From Porogramme epimiltina (taxonomy: Eukaryota > Basidiomycota > Agaricomycetes > Polyporales > Polyporaceae): 44,637 nucleotides of DNA. The stretch covers positions 1-44,637 of the forward strand of contig FTLJ01000606.1 in the NCBI GenBank assembly GCA_900155495.1, read 5' to 3'. The notes under the pieces were generated by a model, which saw only the letters and a program-made list of their open reading frames with translations, made no database searches and was not told where the DNA came from. A program made the translations under genes and the position numbers. Numbering within the stretch: the first letter of the stretch is position 1; every line of letters starts with the position of its first letter. Positions 12,601 through 23,029 of this stretch are shown here, piece after piece.

Positions 12601-15275
12601 GAACCACAACCCGTTACGAAGAAAAGTACCTGTCGAAGACACTACAAGAGAATTCTCGGAGAGATGTTTGGAAGAGTACCGAGAGCCGCTGGACATCGGG
12701 CGCGGACGCAGCGAGCCGTACGTTTTCATCTTGGATTCCAGGGTGGTGGGCTAATCGACTATCTAGGCTTCTCCGCGACAAGATTGGTTCCGGATGGATC
12801 GCCTGGAAAAGCACCATGGACAGCTTCTTGGTGCCCGATGAGACGAAGTCTACGTTCCAGCCGTGGAATCCTGATTGCGACGAGGTTGTCTCAACATTCC
12901 GCACCGTCGCCAAGGACCCATCTTTCTGGAAGAAGCTTTCCACCCACTATTCAGCCGAGAACAACTCGGATGCAATTCTGCAGGACAATCTTTGCTGCGT
13001 AAAGTCTATCTGTAAGTGATGCGCAGCTTCGGCCCGGTGGATACTCAGATCCCGTCACAGTCCAAATGCTTGATGATGAGCCGTTCGAAGCACTCAAACC
13101 GACGTTAGAGGAGCTCCTTGCGAATAAAGATAAGAACAAGCAGCGGGCGGCCGCTGAGTTCATTGCTGGCATTATCTGTGGTGAGTGCCTCAGTGCTTCA
13201 AGGCGAACGCTATTCTGATGACCATGTGGAGGTTCGAAACATTGGTCAACAAACGCTCAGATCAAGTTCTGGGAGTGGTTCACCCCTCATATCGCGGCGA
13301 TATTCAACCAGAAGAGCAATGACACCCTGTCCGTGTGGGCTTCGTTCTTTGAGGTTAGTCCCGCGACGGTACTTCCATCGCTTTGCTCTCATTCTCTCCG
13401 TAGCACGTCTTCTACAACAAAGATCCCCGTCGACTTCAACCTCTCGTCGATCACATAGTAGAGGAATTCAATGAGGTCGATTTCAATGGAGAATCGACGT
13501 TCGAGATCATACAAGTACTCTGCTTCTATCGGGCGTTCTATGAACAGCTTGGGATGAAATTCACTCCATGGGTGGATGATACTCTCAAGCGTTGTTGGTC
13601 AGAGCTGAAATGCGAGCACGAAGATGTGCGTTTACATCTACTCCCAGACGTACGATTGACTGAACGAATTGCTTGCAGGTACTGGCGTACTTCAGTGAAA
13701 TGCTCTCGTTCTGTGGGAAGATCATGGTATGTTTGATTGAGATGCCTCGAGCGATGTTTATTGAATTTTCTACAGTGGAGACCCAATCCTTCGATTTTGA
13801 ACGCCGAGACGTTCGTGAAGGAGTGCAGGACCACTCATTCGGAAGACATTATGGGCATTCGAGGCACCTTCCACATAGATCGAGTCATGGAGCTTGTCGA
13901 ACAATTCCCTATATGGCGAACAGAACGATTGCCTAGTGTACGCGCCTTCCAGTCGACATACGACCGGTGAGTCAACTGTTCGCCGAATGCGGAAGCTGAG
14001 CTAAAATATTTCGTAGCGTTGGTATTCTTGTCTGCAAGTGGCTTTTCCAATTAGTTCACGACGTCAACGCCGTGTCTGCTTTCGATTGCATCCTGCCACT
14101 CATGGTGCGTTGTTCCGAATTTTGTCTGAGTTTTCGTCTCACCCCGCCTTTCAGCCGGAGTTGGTCCGGTTCACGGAGGGTACGTAAGATCAGGAAATCT
14201 ATTGCGCTCGGATACTTATAGACACCGCAGTCAACGACAACGATGAGCTCGCATACCGTGCCAAGCTGCTCATGGTTCGCATGTGCGGGGTGATTATCCC
14301 GCAGCCGTTCATCACCCCCCTCCTCGATGAACTCTTCACCGCAATCCAAACCTTCCCTGTAAGTTATACTTCGATCTTGCTGAATTGGGTGCTCACGCCG
14401 CAGCAACAGTCCTGGAAAGTCAGGCTTAAGATACTCCCACTCGTTCAAGGTTCGTGGGCTATTAATATGCAAACCTTGTGTGTAACTGACAGCGTTGCGC
14501 AGTCTTTTATTTCCGTCAGTCGTTCCTGATCAGTGACATCAAGACCATCGAGATGGTCGAAGTAAGTTCCGTGTGGTCGAGCGCTCCGCATCCGCTAACG
14601 ATACTTCCAAGGTGGTCTGCCGGTGTCTGGACGATGAGGTGGTGGAGGTGCGGGAGATGGCTGCGACGTAAGTGGACTGCTTCTCCATCTTTGGCTTCAG
14701 CAGCTTAACTCTACTCCCAGAACGCTATCTGGCATACTCCGTCTGTCACCACGAAGAAGCATAATTGCATTGAAGGTATATGCCACTCTATTTACGTTCA
14801 GACGCGTGTTCTAAATCCGTGCGTTCAGGGGCGTTTCGTGCGTCTCATCAAGAACAGCAAGCTCCCAGCGGATAGGAAGTCTCCAGCGTACAATATTGCT
14901 ATACGTCAGCTTCACGCTGCGATCCTTGGGGTTTGTGCCTTGGTGGACAGCTACCCGTACACCATTGAACGATGGATGCCGGAGCTGTTGACGAACGTAC
15001 TTGCCGAACACACCTATGATCCTGTAAGTCACGCGAGCCCCTGGAAACGACAGCAGGGCTCACACCCCTTACAGATTCCCATCTCCACGACCGTCCGGAA
15101 GTGCGCGAGCACGTTCCGGAAGACGCATCAAGACACCTGGCACGAAGACTCGAAAAAGTTCACGGAGGACCAGCTCGCCGCGCTGTCCACGCTGCTCTCC
15201 GGCTCGTCTTACTGTGCGTACCGTGGACTGCGGCCCGCGCTGCGTGTGCTAACTCGGGCTCTCACAGATGCTTAA
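6675..15275 (+). CDS. BLM10: Proteasome activator BLM10/PA200, paralogue A
   Basis: Giant HEAT-repeat activator that caps the 20S proteasome and opens its gate. The start is ATG 6675. Fifty exons encode 2004 residues, near PA200 and Blm10 length. Identity rests on alignment with paralogue B and on family blocks (THRTIAVIKALGAV, LLLPGIDLNDP, ENLPEE, NDFCR, C-terminal FTEDQLAALSTLL). It ends in YYA, the HbYX docking motif. Exons: 6675-6943, 6998-7240, 7302-7419, 7476-7827, 7886-7987, 8041-8330, 8390-8432, 8486-8526, 8581-8781, 8829-8960, 9015-9032, 9089-9416, 9467-9772, 9824-9854, 9914-9926, 9980-10154, 10210-10268, 10325-10430, 10474-10519, 10574-10678, 10731-10920, 10971-11020, 11081-11182, 11233-11345, 11396-11402, 11458-11491, 11552-11666, 11726-11743, 11790-11848, 11900-11939, 12009-12196, 12246-12407, 12460-12465, 12515-12717, 12767-13011, 13061-13180, 13232-13353, 13404-13625, 13679-13726, 13776-13966, 14017-14104, 14155-14179, 14222-14358, 14410-14449, 14503-14561, 14612-14667, 14721-14775, 14829-15023, 15075-15213, 15268-15275. 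Three introns (7241-7301, 10155-10209, 11346-11395) use GC donors. No frameshift or stop is needed, so it is not a pseudogene. Confidence 0.92.
11396..11402 (+). other. 7-nt micro-exon of BLM10-A
   Basis: Seven bases (TGAGAGA) between a GC-AG intron (11346-11395) and a GT-AG intron (11403-11457). Including them restores the frame and the residues V-R-E that line up with V-R-R in paralogue B; leaving them out breaks the frame. Inferred from splice sites and paralogue alignment, with no transcript evidence. Confidence 0.65.
12460..12465 (+). other. 6-nt micro-exon of BLM10-A
   Basis: Six bases (CGCTAC, Arg-Tyr) flanked by introns 12408-12459 and 12466-12514, both with good GT-AG ends. The joined protein reads S-M-R-Y-Y-A-Q-R, matching T-I-R-V-T-A-Q-K in paralogue B. 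Skipping the exon keeps frame and only removes two residues, so it may be optional. Confidence 0.55.
15268..15275 (+). other. 8-nt terminal exon completing the HbYX motif of BLM10-A
   Basis: The final exon (AT GCT TAA) finishes a Tyr codon begun at 15213 and adds Ala and stop, giving the C-terminus S-S-Y-Y-A. The preceding intron (15214-15267) is 54 nt and has no in-frame stop, so if retained it would insert 18 residues and end the protein in L-T-D-A instead. Confidence 0.8.
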
Positions 15276-15578
15276 TATACTCGACGGAGGATCTGATCGA
15301 CATCTACATAATTCGTCAATGCCATAATAGTGTCCCGCTCGGATGGATGTAGCCTACGACCAAGGGTGAATGTAGTCCCTATGTACATGTGCCTCGTGAA
15401 ATCGCATTGCTTTCGAGATGCTCGTCCGTGTGATATTAAATGCTGGAGACCCGCCCGCAGAGGAGGCGAGGCGCCGAGAAATCCTTGGTGTGATTACGGG
15501 AAAGTACAGGTAGTAGGGGGAGGAGGTATAGCAATTGGGGGCACGGGCCGCAGCGCGGCGCGGCGCGGCGTGGGTGGA
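15276..15578. other. Convergent 3' intergenic region, BLM10-A / HIT gene
   Basis: About 300 bp between two convergent stop codons. It presumably holds both 3' UTRs and polyadenylation signals. I see no repeat or additional gene. Confidence 0.5.
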
Positions 15579-16651
15579 CTAGACCTGCAGGTGGGGTATC
15601 GAAGCATCCGGTGTGGGCGACCGGTCGTGCGGACTGCGGCCGGCGGTCGTCGGCGTGGGGGGGAGGAGCGAGGGGCTGGCGACGCCCATCTCGGGGTCGA
15701 ACATGCCGAGCGCGGCGTCGGTGGTCTCGATGCCGTCCGCGGTGCCTCTCCGTGCGCCGGCGTTGGGGACGTAGTCGATCGGGCGCGGGTTCGCGCTCGA
15801 GCGGACGCGGTTGTTGGACGTCTCTTCTCTGCGCGGGGGTGTGAGCCGCGGGCGCGGGAGGGAGGTGCGGAGTTAGGAGCGGGGGGAGGGGGGAGACGGT
15901 CGTGAGCATTCCATGTGGCTGCGGGTGGGCCGGGTGGCACGCGAGCGCGTGGGTGTGGGGGGTTGGGACGTACCGGATCTCTGCAATCAGGTCGTCGACT
16001 TCGTACCAGGCGACGCCGCTGTAGGCGATCCCGCGCCACCAGCCGAGGAGGTCGGCGGGGAGGACATAGCCGTGGGCGTGGAGGTGGTCGGTGACGGGGA
16101 TCTTGTTGTCCTTGAAGGGGGAGGTGATGAAGCCGACGCGGAGGGACTCGCGCGTGCTGGTGAGGTGGGCGGCGTTGTCGGACGGTTGTTGCGCGGACGA
16201 GAGGGGGGAGGCGTAGGGCGAGGAGGGGGCCTGGAGGGAGGTGAGGAGGCGGTGGGCGATGTCGCGGAGGGAGACAAGGAGGGGCAGGTCGCTTGATGAC
16301 TGTGGGGGAGCGGGGACGGCGCAGGCCGCAGGCGTGTGAGGGCCGCCCGTAACTTAGACTGAGGCGCAGACACTGACCAGGGTATATATTGAAGGGACGT
16401 GGAGGCTGCGGGAGGGGGCGCAGTGAGCGAAAGTGTGGGATGCGAGGGTGGAGCGGGACGCACTTGAATACGATGACTATGTGCCCCTTGCTCGAGACGG
16501 GATTCGCGTTCTCGCGGTAGACGGTGAAGTTGTCGTCTCTCCAGAGGATCTCTGGCTGTTTTGAGGAGCTGGAGGGGGAGACGGGCGTGGTGGCTGCAGC
16601 GGTGGAGACGATGCTGCACATGGGGCAGCCGGGCTTGGGGGAGAATGCCAT
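15579..16651 (-). CDS. HIT-family nucleotide-binding protein
   Basis: Histidine-triad proteins hydrolyse or transfer nucleotidyl groups. The exons on the minus strand are 16464-16651, 16378-16405, 15974-16299 and 15579-15828, encoding 263 residues. The start is ATG at 16651, opening with a possible metal-binding C-P-M-C pair typical of HINT-like proteins. The core reads GHIVIVFNLHVPSIYTL, then DLPLLVSLRDIAHRLL, and the triad is DHLHAHGYV (H-x-H-x-H). The block after the triad, LLGWWRGIAYSGVAWY, is also HIT-like. After residue 180 or so comes a low-complexity Pro/Ser/Thr tail. The 28-nt exon 2 is required for frame and for the core sheet. The last intron is unusually long here (145 nt, 15829-15973). 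The gene is divergent from TRAX. The substrate cannot be told from sequence. Confidence 0.85.
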
Positions 16652-17308
16652 GGCGCAGGAGGGCGTGCGGGACCGAAGGAAGGGCTGGAGCGGCAGGGAA
16701 AAAGAGAGCGCGGGGAGAGAGGGCGAGGGCGCGTCAGGGAGAGCAGGGAGCGCGCAGCAGAGCTGAGGAGATATGACAACCGGCGCGAGAGTCCAGCGCC
16801 GTCGTCCCCGCCCTCGGCCACCAATGGACGTGACGAGAGGATGTGACGAGTGCGATTGGCCCGGGCGTCCCGTCGACAGCCAGCTAGGCGCCCGCTCCAG
16901 CTCCAGCTCCAGCCACCAGGGCTTCTCGGACGCGCCGCTCGGTGCTGCAGCGACGCCTCTGCTGGTCCAGTCCCACTGCCCCTGTCCGAAGGCCCTCCGA
17001 GGCTGCCATTTCGGGAGCAGCGCTGCAGCCTGCAGCCCACTCGTGGCCGCGCCCGGCCCTGCGCCTCCGCCGCCCCCTACCGCAGTGTAGCGCTTGCCGC
17101 CGGCCACCCCTGGGCAGCAAGGCGCCGCCGCACAGCCAGCGCGCACACCCGCACACCGTCCGACAGGCGTCCTGATTTTCAGCCAGCATCACCGCCCAGG
17201 AAACGTGATCCCAGTCGCTGGCCGAGACACCCCCACCAGCGGCCAACGGCACCCGTGTTTCCGTTTCACGACGTCGATCCGTACCCGCAGCCGACAGCAG
17301 TGTGGAAA
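16652..17308. promoter_or_regulatory. Divergent HIT/TRAX promoter with paired CCAAT boxes
   Basis: This 657 bp region is GC-rich and lies between two head-to-head starts. A CCAAT lies at 16821-16825 and an inverted one (ATTGG) at 16855-16859, a layout common in bidirectional fungal promoters and bound by the HAP complex. Long open frames in this region show no conserved protein and look like by-products of high GC. Confidence 0.4.
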
Positions 17309-18408
17309 ATGGCCTCACCGTCGACCCTTCTTCATTCGAGGGACTCTGTCCTTTCTGCGTTTGATGCCTTCCGCGAGGACCTCGACGCTCACAATGACAG
17401 ACGCGAACGTCTCATCAAGGTCTGTACCACACCATTTGTCCTCGGTGTGTAACCTTGCCGGATGCGCGCCGTTTTAACCATATGCGTCCGTCCAGGCCAG
17501 CCGCGATGTGACAAACCTCTCCAAAAAGGTCATCTTTCTCCTCCACCGCACGATGACGGAGGACGGTATAGAGTCTGACGACCGCGTGCTTGGCCGGCGA
17601 GCCGCCATTCGCGCCAAGGGAAAGCTCAGCGAGATTCGAACCCTCTTTGCTGCCATGAGCCAAGAGCTCGTCGGCGAGGCGTTCTCACGATACCAAAGAA
17701 ACGTCTCGCCAGGGCTGCAGGAATACATTGAGGCCCTCAGCTTCGCTCATTATCTCGAACACAGGACTCTGATCTCCTACGACCAAGTCCAGGCCTCCCT
17801 TTGTAACGACGAAGGCTGTCCGGTGAGTCTGATGCTCCTCGTTAATTTGTTGCCCTCATCAAGAATCTGTCCATTCGTCTAGTATTTCCCTCTCCCTCTA
17901 GACGACTACCTGTTAGGCCTCTCGGATTTGACTGGAGAGCTTATGCGCTACGCCATCGCCGCGATTCCGCGGCGCGGAGGCCGCCAGAAAGCGAGCGAAG
18001 TGTGCAGCTTTGTACGTGACTGTAAAGCAGGCAAGTTGGCCGGTGTTCTAGACGGTAATGCGATGCCGTGCGTTGACCGCGGGGACGGACCGGATGCCTA
18101 GACTTTGAGGTGTTCACGCCGCATTTCCGAGAGCTGCGCAAAAAGCAGCAGGTCACCACTCAATCACTGGAGAAGATTGAGGATGGTGAGTGCCAGGACT
18201 CTCCGCTGCACGCGGCGCACTGGGACGCTAAATGATTGGCACAGCCGCCTATGCGATTGCGGTGCGCACCTCCGAATTTGACTTGCCTCCAGATATGTTG
18301 GACGACCTCGTTGCGCAAATGGTGTCTCGTGCTGCAGACACCAGCGGGTTCGGCGAGGGCACGAGGAGGGGTCGCGGCGGCGAGTACGAGGAAGTAGAAG
18401 TTTATTGA
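17309..18408 (+). CDS. TSNAX: Translin-associated factor X (TRAX), catalytic C3PO subunit
   Basis: TRAX pairs with translin to form C3PO, an endoribonuclease acting on passenger strands and tRNA fragments. Exons are 17309-17419, 17496-17822, 17883-18030, 18102-18185 and 18245-18408 (277 residues, the usual size). Family blocks are clear: KASRDVTNLSKKVIFLLHR, GLQEYIEALSFAHYLE, DDYLLGLSDLTGELMRYAI, then a C-terminal helix with AAYAIAVRTSEFDLP. The acidic residues known as the TRAX active site appear kept: two Glu in LQEYIEA (about 113 and 116) and the Asp of SDLTGEL (about 161). This separates TRAX from inactive translin. Intron 18031-18101 has a GC donor with perfect AG|GCAAGT context; no GT donor nearby gives the right frame. 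The tail is Arg/Gly-rich. Translin itself is not in the window. Confidence 0.9.
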
Positions 18409-18909
18409 ATGTCGGTTTTCTGTGGAATAGGGTCTTGTCAGTGCGTTGTATGATATGCTAGGCGCCCATCTCCAGGGTGATGTCGTTCATGCGGCCTTGC
18501 CCGCCTGATCGAGTGCATCGATGTCCATCGTTCCGCTCTCGCTCTCGTCGTGCGGCTTTCAGGGTTCTTCCTTTCGTCCGACGTGCTACAACTCCTCCTG
18601 CTTCTCCTCCGTTCCGCGCATACTCTATGGGCGTCCCGTTCCGTGAGGACCGATCTCGCCACGGCACGAGCGTTTATGACGTTGTTCGCTCGTGGGTATC
18701 GGCACCCTCAGTCATGTTTGCCTGCTTCCTCGAGCCTCGTTGGGCCGGTCAGGCAGGGGATTTAATCTAATCCGCTCGCCCGCCTTGTCTCGACAGTCCT
18801 CTCGACTCTCAACCCCCTCCATCGTCCCCGGCTCGCCTTGACTCTCCCTCTCCTGCTTGCAACCACTATCGAGGACGGCTCTACACCGCCGACGGCTCGG
18901 CTGTCGAAC
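18409..18909. other. Intergenic region TRAX / membrane protein
   Basis: About 500 bp between the TRAX stop and the first ATG of the next gene on the same strand. It should contain the TRAX 3' UTR and the next promoter. An open frame extends upstream of 18910 but has no ATG. No TATA box or repeat is obvious. Confidence 0.4.
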
Positions 18910-21057
18910 ATGCACCTCACGTTCTCACTCCCCCTGGGACAGACCGAGGCGATCAAGGTCCTGCCCGGCCCCTACTCAGATAGCGGCCTGGCTCCGACCA
19001 TTGTCTTCAAGGCCTCCTTCGAGTCCCGCGCGGCCTTCCTCCAAGCCCAGGCGAGCGGTGTCAAGGTCGAGCTGTGGACGGATCTCCCTATCCCAGGGCG
19101 GTACAAGGGAGAGTGGGGTGCAATCCGGTTTGAAGATCCTGGAGCCCCGCAGAATTTGGAGAGCATCGGACCTGCACATTTCCTGTCGCTACGCTCAGGG
19201 CAATCCGAGCCGCAGGACGCAGATACGTCTGTCTATCTCCATCTCCGGGCGCCCCTCCAGGACCGCATTGGGCTCCGGTTCTCGTTCACGTACCGCCTCG
19301 CCTATCCGTCCGGCGAGGTCAAGTGGCTTGGGACCTACGGTATGAACGGGGAGGTCGCGATTGAGCGCGGCTGGCCCGGGATTATCCTCGGCGACGGGTG
19401 GCAGCGCCAGGAGGACGGAACGTGTCGCGTGCGTGCCTCGAGTGGTTGCGTCCTCGCGGACTTGGAGACACCTGAAGACTGGACGTGTTGGGTGTGGAAC
19501 TCGGCGAGGTGCGTTCCGCTCTCCGCGTCCCCGTGCAGGCCGCGTGTTTATCATTGAGAGTTTTTTAGTTTGCCCATCCGCGTTCCGGCCTCCGAAGGCG
19601 CCGTCGGAGCTGCCATGGCCCTCCTCCCGCGCCCTTCGAAACGCGGAGGTGCGGCTTCGAAGCCCCTGATGTTGGCCGCGTCCCGTTCCGCGCTGGTCCG
19701 CCTCGCTCCCGGCGGAAGCATCACTCTGGACGGGGAAGACTCCGCGGCCGGGCAGGTGCAGCTCGGCGCGCTCGAGCACACGTCGAGCCTCCTGCACGAC
19801 GCTGCGGCCCTCTGCAACGGGGTCGTGATGCCGTGTCCGTCGCCGTGCGTCGCGATTGCAACTCGTGTGCCCGGCGCGGCGCTGCCGTTCCACGTCGTCG
19901 CGCTGCCCACCGCGCGGTCCATCCCGGGGCCGCTCCACGTGCCGTTCCGCGCGCTGCAGCCGTTGGCGGCGGCGGACGAGTGCGACGGGCTGGCGCTGTT
20001 CTCGCCGGACTTGCGCAAGGCGACGATCGTCCGCGGGCCGTTGGCGGAGGCGGCGGGGTACTTGCACTTCGACTACGACGGAGGCGAGGTGATCGCGTCG
20101 CCGACGCAGATCGTCAAGACCCTCGGCGGGTCCTACGAGCTCGCGTCGTTGTGTGCTTGTCGAGAGCTTCGCACTGAGGTTCGCGCCGAGGTCGAGGACA
20201 GTTCTGCCCACGCACTTCCGACTCCCCCGCCTACACCACCCGCACGACTGTCTTCCTCGATTGAAGACGCAGCGGTGCAGGTGTCGCCTGTCGCGGAGCC
20301 GGAAGTCGAGACGCGCCCTTCGAGCCCAACACCGACTCTTTCCACCGACCCATCGAGTCGGCCCTTGACCCGTCGCCGGACCGCCCTCGCCCTCGTCCGC
20401 ACCATCCCGGCGCGGGTGCTGCGCGCGTACATCCACGCGCTCCTGAACGTCCTGTTCTGGTTCTGGACCTCGTTCCTGAAGAGCGTCGTCGCGCGCATGG
20501 TGGGCCGGAGCGTCCCGCGCCGGATTTCGAGCCTGTTGAGGTCCGCGCTCCTCCAGACGGCTTCACGGTCCCGCCGCGGGAGGTCGCCAGGCACCCCGCG
20601 CAGGGACTCCCCGCCGCGGATCGAGCGGTGCGCTTCGCCGGAGAGCAGCGCGTCGGAGAGCGTGCAAAGCACGGGTGAGCGGTCTCTCGGAGGGCGTGTT
20701 GTCGAGGTCTCTGACAGCGTTTTAGGCCATATGACGCCTCCGCTCCCAGGTGACCTCTCGGTGGCCGTCTCTTCGCCGCAAGCCTGCTACCCTTCGTCGA
20801 GTCCGGCGCCGTTCCAGGGCACGTCGACGTCTCCGCGGGTCGTGATCAGCGCCGCGCTGCTTCCGACGCAGACGTCCTCCGCGACGCCCCCCGCGTCGTT
20901 CTTGTGGGCGGGCGGGCCGATCAAGGAGCCCCGTGCGACGCTCGATGGCATGCCGCTGCCTGCCCCCTCCGTCGTTCCGATGCAGGGCAGTATGATTATC
21001 ATATCTGTTCCTGAGGCGGTCGCCGGAGGTCAGCTGGAGGTGTCCTTTGAGACCTAG
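18910..21057 (+). CDS. Unknown protein with beta-rich N-terminal part and one membrane segment
   Basis: I do not recognise the family. Two exons (18910-19508 and 19569-21057) encode 695 residues; the intron 19509-19568 joins in phase and has gtgcgt/ttttag ends. The start is the first ATG, at 18910; the frame is open upstream but lacks ATG. The N-terminal half looks like a folded, beta-rich globular domain with many hydrophobic/aromatic alternations (for example SVYLHLRAPLQDRIGLRFSF and WLGTYGMNGEVAIERGW). After about residue 400 it becomes Pro/Ser-rich. A single hydrophobic, Trp-rich helix follows near residues 480-512 (RAYIHALLNVLFWFWTSFLK), flanked by Arg. The C-terminus is again disordered Ser/Pro/Arg. 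There is no signal peptide. It could be a tail-region-anchored membrane protein. Codons are very GC-rich at the third position. Confidence 0.75.
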
Positions 21058-21570
21058 ACCGCGGCGGTCTTTTGTTGACCCAATTCCTCATTCCTTCACC
21101 CCGTCATTCGTGCATATATTCATTCGCCCTGCAGGTCCGGAGCCTGCGGGTGTCGCTTCGGTACACCCGTGTCTGTTTGTTAGAGGTTCGTATGTATTGC
21201 GCGGAAACCTTGTAGTTTTACCCCGGTTTACGATCACGATCCTTATGTATATCACGAGTTGTTTCACTAGCTATAGAGCTGTGTTGTCTCAGTAACGGAC
21301 GCCGATAAGGCTTGTGAGGACTACAGCTCGATTGACAACATGTGTGATAACAGTGAGTGTCCGTTGATTACAACTATTGCTACAAGATAATGGTATGAAG
21401 TATAAGAGCCTCTGCGGGCAATCATTAGTGCTACATGGGTCTGCGCTACCCTCTTCCCGGTATGCGCCATATTGGTCTTCGGGTGGTGGGGTATGGGCTC
21501 GTCAGTGGGTCGTCAGCATATGTAGCTCCCGCGCGGCGGAAACTGCTTCCGGAAGGAGAACGGAAGTCGG
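21058..21570. other. Convergent 3' intergenic region, membrane protein / RING gene
   Basis: About 510 bp between two convergent stops, less GC-rich than the flanking coding sequence. No conserved open frame, repeat or RNA gene is seen. Confidence 0.5.
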
Positions 21571-23029
21571 TCATATCTCGCTCTGCAGGGCCAACAAGTC
21601 CGCTTTGTGTCGTGGCCACTCACTGAAGCTCGGGATCAGGACGAGGGGCGTGGGATGTGCGGGAAGTACTCACGATATGGCTTCTGACCACAGCTTGTGC
21701 TCCTTTCCCGTCTCCGGATGCCACTCCGCGACGCCCATCTCCACGAGCGCGGCCACGTGCGCCTCGATGAGATCCCTGAGTGTGAAGCTGGGGACTACCA
21801 GGGGTCCTTGGAGCGAAGAGACGCATGCGGGGCAGGTGTGTGGTCTATCTTCGTCTTGGGTCGGGAGTTTCTAGGCAGGGGAGGGTGGTGGTCAACGGAC
21901 AGGAAGGTGGGGCAACAACAGGTGAACTTACGCGTTCTACGAACCAGGAAACTATACAACCGCCACAGAAGGAGTGGCCGCATGGGACGCATGTATGCGG
22001 CTCAGCCCTGTATGGGTGGTCAGTGGTCATGCGCAGCTGAACACGATAAATTTGACACTTGCATGATGCAGGAGCAGCTGGGAAGACGTCAGCGTTGGGT
22101 ATGCGTTGAATAGGGGTATGTTACGTACATCGCACAGATCAGCCTTTCCTGCAGCTTGACGAGGACAGCACGCCCGGAAGCAAAGGGGTCCGCGGAGGAC
22201 TGCTGACGATATCTCCGCTTCCCCGGGGGAGGTTGCGAAAATTCGTTGGTGATTGTTCGCTTTCTCTTGAGGGAGGAGCGGGATGAACGCTGGGTGTTCG
22301 CGGTAGAGTCTAGGAAACGTAAGTATAAAATCCAGACCGGAACAAGAATGTAGATGTCTTACCCCGACGAGGTGTGGAGGTGGGTTGAGGTGACGCGTCG
22401 CCTGAAGTAGCTACGTGGGCATTGGGTGAGACAGACAGATGTAACCGGGGGTGGTCAACCATTCAGATGTCATTTACCAAGACTTTAATAGATGGTCGTA
22501 CCTTGCGTAAGGTTCTCGATCACTGGCGCAGCTGGTGCGGAAAGAGCTAGACGAGGTTAGTGTCAGGGTGGAAGAGATGAAGCTACGAGAGCTTACGATT
22601 GGATTGCTCTGTTGCATTGGTACGCTCAATCTCGTCGATTTGAAGCCAGGCAGCCGGTCCAAGCTCGTCGAATGTATATTGTGTCGACGCAACTGACGCA
22701 GCCTGGGTCAGGGGCAGAGCTTGGTCCGCAGCCCTAGCGTTCACAGCAGGCTGCGTTGGCTGGGAAGAAGCGTCTGGGGGCGGGGGAACCGGTACAGGAG
22801 CATCCGTGGCTGGGGGAACCGGAGGCCGAAGTTCAGGTATGGCGTCCAAGTCGATACCGGCAAAGGAGTGTGTTTCGTTGTAAAGATCGAATTCATCAAA
22901 CGGATCCTCTTGTGCTCGTTGTTGAGACGCGTGCTGTGTATTTTGGCCGAAGACCACGTCGGGGATGACAGAGAAATCGACGATGTCCGGTATTGCCGAA
23001 TATTCGTCTTGGGAGAGTATGGAGGGCAT
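21571..23029 (-). CDS. C3HC4 RING-finger protein, probable E3 ubiquitin ligase
   Basis: Eight exons (22597-23029, 22502-22546, 22363-22410, 22129-22309, 22057-22077, 21932-22007, 21674-21870, 21571-21622) give 350 residues. The first half is disordered and acidic/Pro-rich, followed by a basic patch (SSLKRKRT, then GKRRYRQQ) that could be a nuclear signal. The RING spans about residues 234-284: C234, C237, C252, H254, C257, C260, C281, C284, reading LICAIC, CGHSFCGGC and CPAC. A 21-nt exon carries part of the first loop, so the domain appears only after splicing four exons. After the RING, FTLRDLIEAHVAALVE resembles the helix that follows the RING in CHFR-type ligases, but there is no FHA domain. 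The E3 role is inferred from the intact RING; substrates are unknown. Confidence 0.85.

Noticed and set aside
6675..15275. BLM10-A as a frameshifted pseudogene, because its raw frames are short and broken
   Set aside because: All 49 breaks resolve into plausible introns (three with GC donors), total coding length divides by three, and the joined protein aligns with paralogue B to the final YYA.
15494..17146. 550-codon minus-strand open frame over the HIT gene
   Set aside because: It is mostly Pro/Arg/Ser/His low complexity caused by high GC and reads through HIT introns in the wrong frame. The spliced HIT model explains the conserved residues.
19195..20436. 413-codon minus-strand open frame opposite the membrane-protein gene
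   Set aside because: It is the antisense shadow of GC-rich coding DNA, very Arg-rich, with no motif. The plus-strand frame has protein-like composition and a good splice join.
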